Counted from the first letter of the stretch, positions 13,001-47,039 are shown. The stretch is 64,000 nt of DNA from Pagrus major (GCF_040436345.1 NC_133233.1:12686735-12750734); one strand, 5' to 3'. Translations and numbers: made by a program. The notes: generated from the letters alone by a model not told the origin.

Positions 13001-14769
13001 AATATTTTAAACTGCATGGTTGCCAGACAGTGAAATGGGGAAAAAGCGAGAAACAATACCAGGATGCATATATCACCAGACTGATTCATGCTCCAGACGA
13101 GATTGATTCCGAGCTATAGGTGCGCCCCTCCATCAACATAGCTACAATCAAACTCAAATGTTATGCAACGGCCTGCTCTTTCCCATCCTCTCCTCTCCTC
13201 TCCCATCCTCTCCCCTCTCACTCTCTCTCTCTCTCTCTCTGCACGCAAAATAAAGCAAAGGGGTAGCGTGGTAGCCACATTCACAGACTCAGTCAGCCAA
13301 ACACAACGAAATGGGACTAAATACCAGTAAGAGGCAGGAGATTCGTTATGAAAGTGTCGGGATTGTATCACGAAATGTGCGTTGTGTTAAAAAAACAACA
13401 ACAACAAAAGGCACACTGAAGGCTGATTGTTCATTGATTACACTGAAAGGCAAATATCATAACAAATATTTGATGCATGTCTTTGAATAAGGCTCCAGCA
13501 CAGAATAAACGGGAAGTGGGGGGGTGGCTGGGTGGGGGGGAGCCAAATATAGCCTATAACAACCAAACATTGCACACCAGGCCTATATACATCTCAGAGG
13601 GTTTTAGCTGGAGGGGTGGCGCTGCACACTTCAAACGCGAATATATCCATTGTTGTGAGCCATTTGGCCTGCATAAGATCCTGTGCTCTGAACTAGGGGA
13701 GTTTAAAGTAAGATTTTTTTTATTTTTTTTTATTATACTTGAGGGAAACAATGAGTTCAGCTGCTTATTGCAAGGAGCAATCGTCAGGGGAGACTTAAAC
13801 TCAATTACTGTAGCCGTTCAGAATGGGAAAAAAATACTAAGAGCAAGAAAAAAAAACAGAAAAGAAAAAAAAATAACAGCCGGGCGAATCAAGCAAGCGA
13901 ATAAAAAATTAAAAGATATGAATAAAAATCGAGATGAAGCGTATCAAATATTTATTTTTTTTCTGGGCAACAAAGGACTATAATACATTGACAGGCATGG
14001 GAACTATTGCCAGCACATGTCTATACAATACAGCTAAAACCGCCTCCAATTTTGGACATTATCGGACATAACAAGATATCAGGTGGTCCCAAAAAAATGT
14101 TTTTCTGAATGTCTTCCAACATTTAAAAAAAGACAATATTCCATTTATTGCTTTTATGGTGCTTCAAGGAGAGAACAAGAGGTGAAACGTATTCTGATTG
14201 GCACAACACATAAAAGCTTGTATAAAAACGAAAAATAGAAACACAACAAAAAAAAAAAACAGTTCTCCTCAGGGTCTCACTTATGCTCTGTCTCAAATTT
14301 AAAAATAAAAAACTGAATAAGGATGATATATATAGAGAGAAATGGAAGTTTATTTCTATTCAATTTGTTCACTTGCTTCAATGTCGCCTCAACATGCTAC
14401 AAGAGGGCTGAATTGAAAATATCCCAGAGAAATAAAAAATACCCCAAAACTTCTGTTTTTCTAAGAACCATAAAATCACATGAAGAACTAACCGAATATT
14501 CAAAACCCACTAAAACAGGAGGCACCAGATAAATAAAAAAAAAAAGAAGTTTCAACAGACGCACCATATTTACAATTCCCATTAAATTACACATAAATAA
14601 ATATATACATACATGAACACTGATTCCCTTATATAACCGTGAATCGTGTTGAAATTTCAAAAAGTTCAAGTTGGTCGCTTGGAGAGAGAGAGAGAGAGAA
14701 GTGAGAGAGAGTCTACAACTGAAGTCATGACATGGAGAGCTCTGTGGAAATTTCTCTTTGTTTTTCAAG
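9504..14769. other. Gene-free 3' flank of tfap2a, proximal part
   Basis: No supported gene. The stretch includes GA/CT microsatellites (about 10013-10042, 12908-12933 and 13217-13240), a GCCCGGGGC sequence (10185-10193) fitting the AP-2 half-site pair GCCNNNGGC, and complex A+T-rich DNA at about 10.37-10.70 kb with several TAAT/ATTA and GATTA cores. The longest frame (13477-13983, 168 codons) is rich in lysine from A-tracts and has no recognisable domain, so it was not called. tfap2a transcripts could extend into this stretch if a more distal polyadenylation site is used. Confidence 0.5.
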
Positions 14770-14775
14770 TTTATT
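14770..14775 (-). terminator. tfap2a: Candidate tfap2a polyadenylation signal
   Basis: The plus strand reads TTTATT, giving AATAAA on the tfap2a strand. It is the first canonical hexamer after the stop codon, about 615 nt downstream. Another AATAAA lies near 14350. No transcript evidence is available, so the true 3' end is unknown. Confidence 0.4.
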
Positions 14776-14826
14776 ATTCACAATACTGATAAGAATTCAT
14801 CCTCTTTTAGCTTCGCTTTTTTTTTC

Positions 14827-14865
<39 letters not shown>

Positions 14866-15388
14866 TGTGTGTGTGTGTCACAATCGTAAAATTGAGATAG
14901 AGAGGGGTCGCTGGATTTCAGTCCATTCGTTGCAGCTCATAAAAAATAAGGGGAGTACATAAAAAGTCCTCTGGCTGAGGCAGTACACCTTTTTCCTCGC
15001 CCCTGGAGCTGTTCCTCTGCAGCTTTTTTTTTTCTTTTCTTTTCTTTTTTTTTTTAAAATAACATTTCGTATGGTTCAGGTGTTGTTGGAAGAAGAAGAA
15101 GAAGTAGAAGTAGAAGTAGAAGGAGAAGAAGAAGAAGAAGAAGAAGAAGATTCTTGCGTCGTTTTCCCCCGTGAATCCAAAGTGGGATGTAGAAACAAAA
15201 ACAAAACAAAAAACGTGTAAAACCGCGCAAGATCAGGAAGTGGCACGTTTAACTTTATCAATAGTATTTATAAGGTATTTATAATATTTATATTGGATGG
15301 GTGGGGGCCGGGGCGAGGCGGAGGAGTGTGGGTCGGTGTAGAGGAAGGGCCCTGGGCTTTGGCCCCCGGTGAAGGTGGGATGGAAACA
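14776..15388 (-). other. tfap2a: Probable tfap2a 3' UTR
   Basis: This is the sequence between the tfap2a stop codon and the first AATAAA on the same strand. On the plus strand it carries a long TG microsatellite (14829-14878), a poly-T region near 15024-15056 and an AGA-type run (about 15090-15150). Close to the stop are several ATTTATA-like A+T-rich motifs (15250-15295), which could act as AU-rich stability elements. UTR extent is inferred. Confidence 0.45.
14829..14878. repeat. TG dinucleotide microsatellite
   Basis: About 50 nt of TG units with one GCGC interruption, probably inside the tfap2a 3' UTR. Confidence 0.95.
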
Positions 15389-28025
<12,637 letters not shown>

Positions 28026-29029
28026 TCTTTGTCTTCTGCTGCCTTTTGGTGGGGTTTTTTTTTTCCTTCGTGGTCGATCCCGATGCCGTGTCCTATCTCA
28101 TCGAGCCTTCGGTCCCAGAGTAAACCTTTTGCTCTTTACCTGGACCGGATCGCCTCACCTGGCCATAAAAGCGGTGTGGGGCCACCTGGTGACGCATGCG
28201 CACTGCTCCGGGCGTGGACGGGAAAGGAGAGACTACCTGGGAAAAAAGTGAAATAGGCGATTTGTCTGAGGCCTGAGCTGCCATACTTTGGTCTCTAATG
28301 TCAGTGAGATGTGATTTAATCAAAGAAAAATAATAAAAATGAACAAACAAAAAAATATGATTTATTCTGGTCGCTTATTTGAGGAAAATGAAACATCCAG
28401 CACTCATCACAGCCATTGTTATAAATAAAACAATATCCAACAGTAATTATATTTGCAGGTAATTGTCTTTATAATCGTATAACATATAAAATACATATAT
28501 TATATAGTGGCGAATTATGTGCATCAGCTGAATAACCATTAAAAATAATTAGTTATATAGAAAAAGTGGGAAAAGTGTATTGTGCACACTGAAAGACAGG
28601 TGAGTTGTGATGCTGTTTTCTCCACAATTCCTTGCAAACATATAATTATTATAATAAAGATAACAAAGATGACTTGTTAGATAATATCACTGCCTTTAAC
28701 TGAAATTAAAGAGCGAAACCTAAATTGTTTAATTATTTGTTTGTCTTCAACAAATATCTGTTAGTCCTGTGGGTCAATTAACCTTTTTTTTTTCTTCTTC
28801 ACTTTTTTGTCTTTTAAAAAACAACAACATGAATGCTCACTGCGAATGAAAGTGTGTCAAGTTAAAAAAAATAATAAAAAAACTTGAAGGTTAACTGCCA
28901 ACATCATTACTTCTACACAGAGAGCTACCCCACTATTGTGAGGCTCATTATTTATTTATCCACTGTTTATTTCTAATACATACTTATGTAGACCCCTCCG
29001 GCCAGGAGCGAATGAGCTCCCCCTCTCTC

Positions 29030-29030
29030 C

Positions 29031-29115
<85 letters not shown>
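29030..29115. repeat. Compound CT-CA-GA microsatellite
   Basis: A CT tract, a short CA tract and a long GA tract in series. The CT and GA arms are reverse complements and could pair. Confidence 0.95.
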
Positions 29116-29116
<1 letters not shown>

Positions 29117-29839
29117 AACACGTGCGCTCACAGAGGTGATAATGGTCAAATCTTTAGTCTAAAGCCTCTTTTTCCTCCTCTCCTAAGTTTCTGACGCACA
29201 TGCAGACTGCAGACAGAGTTGCGCTGCGTGGTTCTGTCACTACACCACACACTTACTTCAAACATATGCTTTTTAATGCACTCAGAATACTGGGCAAACT
29301 TTTGACTCTCCATTTTGCATTTCCTCCAATAAATCCTTCCCTACTTTTGTTTCTCTTTTTTTGTTTGCTGTTTTTTTTTTGCAATTGCATAATTCCACAC
29401 AGAATCTATAGATTTTTTCCTGCTGTTAATATTTAAAACAAGCCTTCATGTTTTGAACTTCAAAGGCGAACACATTTTAACTGCACACACAATACCTGCA
29501 GCTATACAGACCTCACCAGGAACTGGACAAAGGAGAGGGAGGTGGTGGTGGTGGTGGTGGTGGTGATGGGGGATCAGAAATATTGTTTGGGGCTCTGCGC
29601 ACTAAGGGAGGAGTAAGTTTTTAAAGCAGAGCTGTCTGAGAGTGGGTTACTCTCAGACAAGAGCGGGGTCCCTTTTGAATATCCAGCCTGTTTGTCTAGG
29701 GCTTGGTTTCAACCACTTCCACCAGAGCACCGGGCCTCCGGCAACGTTCAGCTTCCTAAAACTGCGAGCTCTCTTTAATAGGCGTCGGCAACGGCTGTAC
29801 CTCAGGCCAATCCTGAGCAGCCGCTCATGTGGAGAAAAA

Positions 29840-29840
29840 A

Positions 29841-29919
<79 letters not shown>

Positions 29920-29920
29920 T
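29840..29920. repeat. Palindromic ATT/AAT microsatellite
   Basis: About 40 nt of ATT units followed with no spacer by about 40 nt of AAT units. The two halves are reverse complements, so the whole tract is a near-perfect palindrome. Confidence 0.96.
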
Positions 29921-31599
29921 TGGTGGTAGTGGTGTGTGTTTATATGTGGTACTGGTCACCAAGTGAAATTGCCGAGACACAAACAGACCTCCGTGCGTAA
30001 TTTACGCGTCCCTGTCTTTGCCAAAAATGTTGTGAAACATTCAAGGAAGCTTTTCCTTGTTGTTTTCTAATATTGATCGGTGAGGGGGTTTATTCGGGTT
30101 TATTCGGCCCACAACTTATAGAGAAGTTGGACAATCATCACTGAAGAGAGGCCCCGATTGATTCGCAGCAAAGAATCCTGTCTGCAGACTCGCACCAGCT
30201 GGACGCGTCTGACTGCTGAAGACAGAAACTATCCCGTCACCAATGAAAGGAACAGAAGCCCTGTGTGGCTGCGTGATATTCATGACAGTGGTGTCTGTTT
30301 AGTGAGAAGTGGGTTTCAGGCCCATTTGAAACGAGGCTCTCCAGAGGGAGATAACTTGTGTTCTAGCGCCACCTTCCTTCAGGATGAGAGTCAGGACGCG
30401 CCGCCGGTGGGTTTAAGACAATATTGCAGGTAATTAAAACCAAATGAGAGCGTGTGAGCTGTGAGAATTCCTCAAAGTGAAACCGCCAAACCGATGCCAG
30501 TCAACAAAGCAGGTGTTCAGAAGTGCCATGTGGAAATTTGGCAAATAAAAATATCTGGCCCCTCGGGTCGAAACTGAGGAGAGTGTCAGGTTTGTTTATC
30601 ACTTGACCATTACACAATTAGACGTCTCTCTTCAGCCCCTCTTCTTGACTGTTACCCCTCTTTACTTTCTCATAAACTTTAATCACACTTTCGAAAACTA
30701 AACCCGATCATTTTCATTGTAATGAAATAAAGGCTGAAAGCCTAGATCACATATTCCGATGCAGCGAGAGGCGAGACCGTGCATTTTTTCCTGCTTCTGT
30801 GCAGACTTTTTCTGAATGTGAAGCAAAATAAAAAAAAATAAAATGAAATAAAGCCAAGTTAAAGCTTTAAGATCGTCGGCACGTTTTAAAACAGTTTAAT
30901 TATCCTGTGGTGCCATCTTGTGGTCGTAAAAAAAAAAAAAATCCAGTTCCTACTCTGGTGTCTGGTCCCTGAGGTGTTTATAGGCCATCAGTAAATTGAG
31001 TTTGAATCTCACAGCTATGTCGTGACTCTGGAGTTTGCAGGTGGGCGTGATGATGACTTTTTGGTAAACAGGGTTCATTGTCACCACTGGCCGTTCATCT
31101 CCAAACGACACAAGTCGTCATAGATGAGAAGCAAGTTACTTTTCTTTTTTCTGATGGGGATGGGAGACGGGGAAGCTTTGCTCAAGGGCACCTAATCAGT
31201 TTTTAGGAAGTGAGTGTCAAAAATAGAATGATCATTTCAAATGTTGGAATTAATTGATAAACGTTCACAGAAAACAAACTGTTCCTGACATAAAACATGT
31301 ATCAAACACTACGTTTTATAATGAAATGTATCTTTTTTTAAATATAAACGATAATACAAATAATATAATGTAGGAATAAGAATAAGAACACAAGGAATCT
31401 GCTCTGTTGTCTACATTAAGAGCAAATGTGCACATATTTGTAACCTTTTTCTTTTTTAAATTAAAAACAATGAAGCTTTTATTTCCCCTTGCTTCTATGC
31501 TTTATTTACTATTATTATGTAGTAATTGTAATTATTATATTTGTAGAAATTCCGCCTCTCATGAACGCAGCACCTTGCTCCCGAACATTGGCGCCTACA

Positions 31600-32090
31600 T
31601 TTCCCATCGGGCACCCCGCCGCCTGTTCTGTGCGCCAGTAATCTCTGCCCGGTGAGGAACAAGCTGCCGTCGCTCGTGACAGAGGACAAACTGACAGAGC
31701 AAGGTTGTATGTATCTACGTTTGTACATCAGGTTTTCATATTAGAGAGTTTAAGACGTTTAAAGCTGTTATTCTTACTCAAACAATGGCGTTTATTTCCT
31801 TAACTCGAGTATATAAATGCAGCAGTAGGTCCTTAAAGCGTCCTGCGTGTGTTGTGATGCTAGTCGTGCTCATGCTAAGGCTCTTGCCATCAGTTAGTCT
31901 TATCTAATAAACCAGACACAGACACACCCCCCTCACTGTGGCCACAATGTAACGATATATATTCAAAAACAGACCAGACGAGCTTTGTGACGGCGGGAAA
32001 ATGTTTCTGTATCTTCTGTTGCCTCAGCTAGTTTTCTGTAACAGCTCTGTGCTGCAGCAGCCAGGCAGCCCTTTTGGTTTTTTTGCACCT
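31600..32090 (+). promoter_or_regulatory. tmem14c: tmem14c promoter and 5' non-coding exon region
   Basis: This GC-richer patch has a CCTACATTTCCCAT stretch near 31595-31608, similar to the ZNF143/THAP11 family promoter motif. Two possible donors follow: CCCG|GTGAGG (exon end 31651) and CACCT|GTAAGT (exon end 32090). Either could splice to the acceptor at 32187-32188, just ahead of the coding start. Which leader is used cannot be settled from sequence. Confidence 0.45.
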
Positions 32091-32197
32091 GTAAGTAATA
32101 TTAAGTCCATGACAGGAAGCTGTGTGGATTAAACAGGACTCTGTTCACGTTGAGTTTGTACCACACTCACACGCTGTGACCCTGACAGGTGTCCAAC

Positions 32198-33395
32198 ATG
32201 TCTGTGGATTGGGTCGGGTATGGATACGCAGCCCTCATCGCATCCGGGGGAGCCATCGGCTATGTGAAAGCAGGTATGTGTTGCGTCAGGTCGGTGTGAA
32301 AGGTTATGATGTCATGGTACCTGAAATCTTCAGTTAGTTCACATGTGTTGAGATCACAATGATATTGCCGTGGTGTTTGCTTTCTTGCCTCCTTTTCTTT
32401 TAAACATCACTGCATCCCTGATACAAATAAACTCATCCCCTTTAGAAATCTTCAGTAAGTGCAATTAGCATGATAACCTTAGTTTTTCAAAATGACATCA
32501 TTGGCCTTCTTATTGGGCTGAAACTAACATTTACTTCCATTAATAATCTGCTGATTATTCGCATGATTAATTGTCAAAAAACTTTTTGAAAAATGCTCAT
32601 CACGATACCCCAGAGCCCAAAGAGACATCTTCAAATTTGCTCCTTTTTGTCCAACTAACAGCCCAAAACCTAAAGATTCTTCATTTCCTGTCATAGATGT
32701 GAAAGAAATGCAGCAAATCCTCACATTTAACAAGCTGGAACCAGCAAATATTTGACCTTTTTTGCTTGACTGAAACGAGTTATTGATTATCAAAATAGTT
32801 GGCAAGCTGTTGGCAGCTATAATCTGAAGTATCCATGTTCGTCAAATTATTTTTCATGCACTTCTAACCTAAAATGTCACTCCCATAACACACAAGTCTA
32901 TGTGCTCTTCATTCTTGTGGAGGTGTTGACCTGCTGTGTGTCGTTTCTTCCAGGCAGTGTCCCCTCGCTCGCTGCTGGTCTTCTCTTCGGCGGCCTCGCA
33001 GGTTTTGGCGCCTACCAGATCTCCAACGACCCCAAAAATATTTGGGTGTCCCTCGGTCGGTATACTAAGACTGTACTGTGTTTGCATGGGGATACACTAG
33101 GTAAAGGTTTCCTAATTAGAACAATAATGTGTCTCTTGGGTTAACATTTTCTCGGTGTCTTGCAGCTACATCAGGAGCACTGACCGGCGTCATGGGAAAG
33201 AGGTTCTACGGATCCAGGAAGTTCATGCCAGCTGGCTTGATGGCTGGAGCAAGGTATCCGTCTCCTTTTTCTTTTTTGGTTGGTGTACAATCTCAAGTGT
33301 TGTGTTCATGTAGTCTGATATTATTGTTCTGTTCCAGTCTCCTGATGGTGGGAAAGCTCAGCATGGCATTGCTCCAGAAACCCCAGGAGTCTTAA
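32198..33395 (+). CDS. tmem14c: Transmembrane protein 14C
   Basis: TMEM14C is a small inner mitochondrial membrane protein needed for late haem synthesis, where it helps protoporphyrinogen IX reach the matrix in erythroid cells. Coding exons: 32198-32273, 32954-33055, 33166-33253 and 33338-33395 (TAA). All junctions are GT-AG and the phases join to a 107-aa protein. It begins [18 protein letters not shown] and carries the glycine-rich helices typical of the family, at roughly residues 8-24, 30-47, 56-70 and 80-98. These include the [15 protein letters not shown] segment and the [15 protein letters not shown] segment. The start has an acceptor nine bases upstream, so a non-coding leader exon is expected. 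The gene converges on mak, whose 3' end begins within about 200 nt. TMEM14B-type paralogues are close in sequence; the C assignment rests on residue pattern and on the neighbours. Confidence 0.95.
32515..32826. repeat. Interspersed teleost repeat in tmem14c intron
   Basis: The segment starts GGGCTGAAACTAAC and ends TTGATTATCAAAATAGTTGG. It strongly resembles a very common fish repeat that begins GGGCTGCAACTAACGATTA and ends with ATCGATTATCAAAATAGTTGG. It is probably a non-autonomous DNA transposon, here diverged. The classification is from memory. Confidence 0.6.
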
Positions 33396-33599
33396 CAGAG
33401 TGAAGATTCTGATGTGAGCACCCATCTTCTGTTTCAGGAGCTTCTTGTCAACGTTCGTCATTCACTGTTGAACATTAATCAGTGATTTTGTAAAAAAAAC
33501 AAAAGTGTATATTTAAGGATGAAATACAGTACCTTGTTTATATAATAGGAATGGCTGTCTTGTCTTTTTTTGAATGAATGCAATAACAACTTTCAAGTA

Positions 33600-33605
33600 T
33601 TTATT
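33600..33605 (-). terminator. mak: Candidate mak polyadenylation signal
   Basis: TTTATT on the plus strand gives AATAAA on the mak strand, about 672 nt after the mak stop codon. I see no earlier canonical hexamer. The tmem14c stop codon is only about 205 nt away on the opposite strand, so the two transcripts probably end very close together or overlap. Confidence 0.45.
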
Positions 33606-34276
33606 TGTATAAAATGTTTACAAAATGTTCAGTTATTTCATTGCATAATACAAAGAGGTGTACAGTTGTCCTACATCATCAGAATAAGTTGAAGTGATCC
33701 TTTTTATAGACATTACACAGATGTTTGTTTTTTTCATGAGTGACCCATGTTGAACAAAAGCAGAGGGATTAATGCATTGAAGGAGCTGTTAATAAATGAC
33801 TATCATCAGTAGTAAAACAATACTTGACAATAAAAACTAGAGTAAAAAAAATGCTCGTATACTACATTTAAATCTGAATCAGAATATCCCAACACTAATT
33901 GGCTCACACTGGTTCCTTCAGGAACACAGTGGGATTGTCTTGCAGACAGAATCTTGGTTCAGCATCGTGGCAACAGTCATGAAAACATAGAGACTCCTTA
34001 CACAATTACAGTTACATCCTACTTCTCTCAGGCTCTCTGGGAAGAAAACTATCCAACTGTGGCATAAAAACATCTCCTAAAAATAATTACACATCGTCAT
34101 GTACTACATCTTTTGTGACCTTACTACCAGCCACCTTAATATTTTCTGAAGATGTCATTATTTTCAGGGAACATAGACTTTGAGTGTGGTTAAAACTCTG
34201 TTTGTCGTCCTCAGTCAGTGACATGTACTACTAGGTGACACAGTTCATACACACTTCGTACCATCTCCTTTCTGAA
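33606..34276 (-). other. mak: Probable mak 3' UTR
   Basis: Sequence between the mak stop codon and its first AATAAA. It has no repeat and no recognisable exon. The extent is inferred. Confidence 0.45.
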
Positions 34277-43837
<9,561 letters not shown>

Positions 43838-43840
43838 CAT

Positions 43841-45916
43841 CTCTCAAGACGGTTTCATCAGCTTGTTAACTTTCCTTATTCATAAAAAGAGTTTTGGAAA
43901 CACAGCGCTGATTCATCGATCAATTATCTTTCCTGTTTCCTGTCCTCTTCTGCTGAAGAGATGTCCTTGTTTCACCAGCCTCTCAGGAAGAGTTCAGTCC
44001 TTCTTTTCCCAGGAGGAAATCTTTTCAGCCGGCCAGTATGTGACGACGCTCACCAATTCTTGAAGTTCAAAACTCATCTTGAAGCAACTGATCCCTTGTT
44101 AGAAAGGTTGGATCCTGGTGATGTAGGTCAGCCAACAGCTGACACTGTGCCTTTGAAATCCTTTGGTGACAGAAAAGAAATACAGATCAGCGGCAGCAAC
44201 TTCAAATACAATCAATCGGACAGCCTTTAGAAGCTTCACCCACTCCTGAAAATCCCCAAAAAGATTTCTAAGAGATCTGAGAGCAAAGATAAGCGAGGAC
44301 CACTTCTTGTTTTTCCGTCAGTGAGGAGGATTAGGTGTGTGTCTCACTAGTAGGAGGCTCCAACATGACCACCCAAGGGAGATGACACAGCCAGCCTTAG
44401 GCAGATTAGGCCAACAGGGATGTAAATAGGATGTTACATCACCATCATGCTGACCGTCATCCACTACCTGCCTGGTGTTGGCAAGAGGATCTGCCTCAGG
44501 CCACAGCCATCACATTATTACATTGTACATTCAGCCAAAGTACTTCTTAAGAAATTATAGAAACAAAAACAAAGCAGTTGTCATACTTACTGGTATACTT
44601 GATTTTCCTAAATACATGGCTGTCCACTGTTTTGTTTTAGATTGCAACATGCTGCTCTAAATGTTTTCCTAAATTATACTGTATCATATCAACATATATC
44701 TCACATCGTGTTCATGTCTAATAGCCAGAGAGAGACAACAAGGTAAACTGAGAAGCCTTCCTGAAACCTTTTTAAGCTTTATCCTTTTGCATGGAGGATT
44801 AATGTTGGGTTGTCCAGTGCCTGTGCAGTTTCTGGAAGACCCAGAGAAAGAATGGGCCAAAAAATATGTATCATAATATTCAAGTAATTGAATATAAATC
44901 AATATACAGCTTTTTCCACATTCAGAGTTCCAATGGTAAAATCAATAACTGTATCCAAATGTACTCCATCCATTATATTTCATTATTCGTTCAGGTAAAA
45001 TCTCATTCAATTCAATGTGAGCTAGTGTCAGCTATTTCCATGAGTGAGGTGAGTCAGTAGAATCTGTATCATTGAGTGTTGACCTGCTGTATTTAGGTTA
45101 AAGGAAATGCCGCTGCAGGTAAGCCAAGGGCTGCTAAACAAAATGAGATTAGTGTTTATATCACCAAACGGGGGCCAGGAACTCCCATCCAAAGACAATG
45201 TCCAGCTCCATGACTCCGACGTAATGAACGATTAATCAGTACAATTACAAATATGTAAATGTTTAAAGATTTGCCATCCTTTCTGCAAACTGTTTATAGA
45301 CTTGTCTTTCTTTCCCCTCTCCTGCAAAGTAAAAATGATTTCTCTATACAAAACCCTTCTTGACTGATATCCAAGTCTCACTGAAACAATAAGCAACAGG
45401 ACAAGTGGAGAGGCCGGCCAGCGGACTGCTGGCCTGCTCTCAGCTTTCACATATGGCAATCTGTTGTGGAGGGATTTAAAGGGAATTAAGATGCGGCCAG
45501 GCCACATGACATTAGGAAGCCATCCAAGGTTAATTAAATTGAAAACACACGTGGACACTAACCTGAGAGTGGAAAAACACAAAGTAAGATAAGTGCATCA
45601 TCATCATTTATCAATGTAAATGTGAACTTAGTTACCTTATGAGAACTTATGAGTCTACTGTCATACACATTCAACACACAGCAGGCTATATCCATGAAAT
45701 ACAAGCAGTGACGAACCTAACTGTGAAAAAAACAGTTTTGGTGAACTAGCTTAGCTTCTATCAAACACACAGTGTAGTTTATCAGAAAAGTGAGATGAAA
45801 CAGAGAAACATTTGTTGTTGACATGTCAGCTTTGACAGTTCAGCTCCTCAACAATGTTCGTCCAGACCTCCGTTTCACCCTTTTTTCCCGTCTTTCTCTT
45901 AAAGTTTTAAACTCAC
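43841..45916 (-). other. mak: Region between mak coding start and its likely leader exon
   Basis: It includes the rest of the 5' UTR of the first coding exon and, if the leader exon at about 45.92-46.1 kb is real, its intron. No coding exon was identified. The frame at 45232-45582 (116 codons) has no family resemblance. Confidence 0.5.
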
Positions 45917-46014
45917 CATTTAGGTGTATAGCTCCTTTCCTCGTCTTGTGTCTGGGCCAGCTGACAGCGCGACGTTTGTTCCGATAAAACTCGCGTAATA
46001 TCTGAACCCAGAGG

Positions 46015-46036
46015 CGTGTGTGTGTGTGTGTGTGTG
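46015..46036. repeat. GT microsatellite in the mak promoter region
   Basis: About 22 nt of GT units immediately beside the X-box-like site. Confidence 0.9.
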
Positions 46037-46039
46037 GCT

Positions 46040-46054
46040 GCTCCCCATGGAAAC
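46040..46054. promoter_or_regulatory. mak: RFX X-box-like motif
   Basis: GCTCCC-CAT-GGAAAC fits the X-box consensus RYYNYY-N(1-3)-RRNRAC at every constrained position. RFX factors control ciliary genes through such sites, and MAK is a ciliary kinase. It lies about 120 nt upstream of the candidate leader-exon donor. Confidence 0.5.
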
Positions 46055-46110
46055 GTACACACAAACGCGACGCTCGCCAGGTGACAAGCGGTGCGTGCGG
46101 GCGCAATGCT

Positions 46111-47039
46111 TTGTGGGAGTGCGGAAGTGTAAAACCTGCATTCAGTTGAGGCGAATTGAGGTTGAAATTTGAATTAATTCGAAGCTTTATTGACAATAGC
46201 ATTGTATTCAGTAATTTTGCGCAGCTCCTTCAATATTTTCCTATAATATCCCAACCCCAAATAGACTGAAATTACAGCTGCAAGTGAGATTTTTTTTTCT
46301 TCCTTATGCTATTTTGCTAGTATGCTATAATACGGCAAGTTTGACATTTTTTATGAATAGTTGCTTGAATTTAAAGACGTCTGGCAACGTAGGTGTCTGT
46401 CACTTGTTTCCCACAGCATCCACAACTTGTTCAGGATGACAAAAAAAGTGACGGAGTGTGAGCTCTGTACTTCACAACCTCTTTGGACACAGTGGCAGTT
46501 CAGGTGCTGCACCGGTAGATGGAGCCATTGAGCTATGCATTTTTTTTAATATGTCGACCAAGAACCAGCTGTGGAGACACAAACACATCTCAGGTATTTT
46601 TTTGTTTTAAAAAAACGTTACTTGACTGTTATAATATGATTTAATGTAAGTGAATATGTGTAATAGGGAGCTCAAGTCTATAAAGTAGCTCCAACGTGCG
46701 TAATAAAAGTAATGAACTCACCAATTGGGTTTATCAAAGCACCTGACTGGACACGCAGGGGTTTTTGGAATCAGCCTTCTTGGAAAGCACTGACAGATAG
46801 TTGTGTCATTCCATCACATGGCTGAGATGATTCACATGAGCTGATTAATGCATCATAGGCATTCATCCGTACACTCTACACGTGACGGTTTGCTGACTGT
46901 AAGGCACAACAAAAGTGCAATTAAGACAACTTTGAGACAACGCTGTTATTTTTGTGTGTGTGTGTGTGTCCAGTGGGTGGTCTTCACACACACATGAGGC
47001 AGGTTAAGCCAAGAAGCAGCAGAAGGGGGAGATAACAAG
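46111..47039. other. Intergenic DNA between mak and plcxd2
   Basis: A divergent intergenic interval with no supported exon. It contains a short GT run (46953-46970). Frames here are short and unconvincing. Confidence 0.5.

Larger units (their letters stand above)
28026..31599. other. Gene-free interval between tfap2a and tmem14c
   Basis: The upstream regions of the divergent genes tfap2a (minus) and tmem14c (plus) meet here. The sequence includes an A+T-rich block (28.35-28.95 kb), a CT/CA/GA compound microsatellite (29030-29115), a GGT run (about 29541-29566) and an ATT/AAT palindromic microsatellite (29840-29920). The 91-codon frame at 30158-30433 has no homology that I recognise. No gene is supported. 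Confidence 0.6.
45917..46110 (-). promoter_or_regulatory. mak: Putative mak leader exon and promoter
   Basis: On the minus strand a donor AAATG|GTGAGT ends a candidate exon at 45917. Upstream comes CpG-containing DNA (46060-46130) with an ACTCCCACAAAGCATTGCG stretch reminiscent of ZNF143-type promoters. An RFX X-box-like site lies at 46040-46054. Human MAK also has a non-coding first exon, so a separate leader is plausible. The transcription start is unknown. Confidence 0.45.

Noticed and set aside
13477-13983. 168-codon plus-strand frame
   Set aside because: Long A-tracts give lysine-rich low complexity; no splice context, domain or family resemblance.
30158-30433. 91-codon plus-strand frame upstream of tmem14c
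   Set aside because: Protein-like composition but no recognised family and no exon signals; within the range expected by chance in 64 kb.
45840-46202. 120-codon minus-strand frame near the mak promoter
   Set aside because: Crosses a GT microsatellite and a likely splice donor; no protein resemblance.
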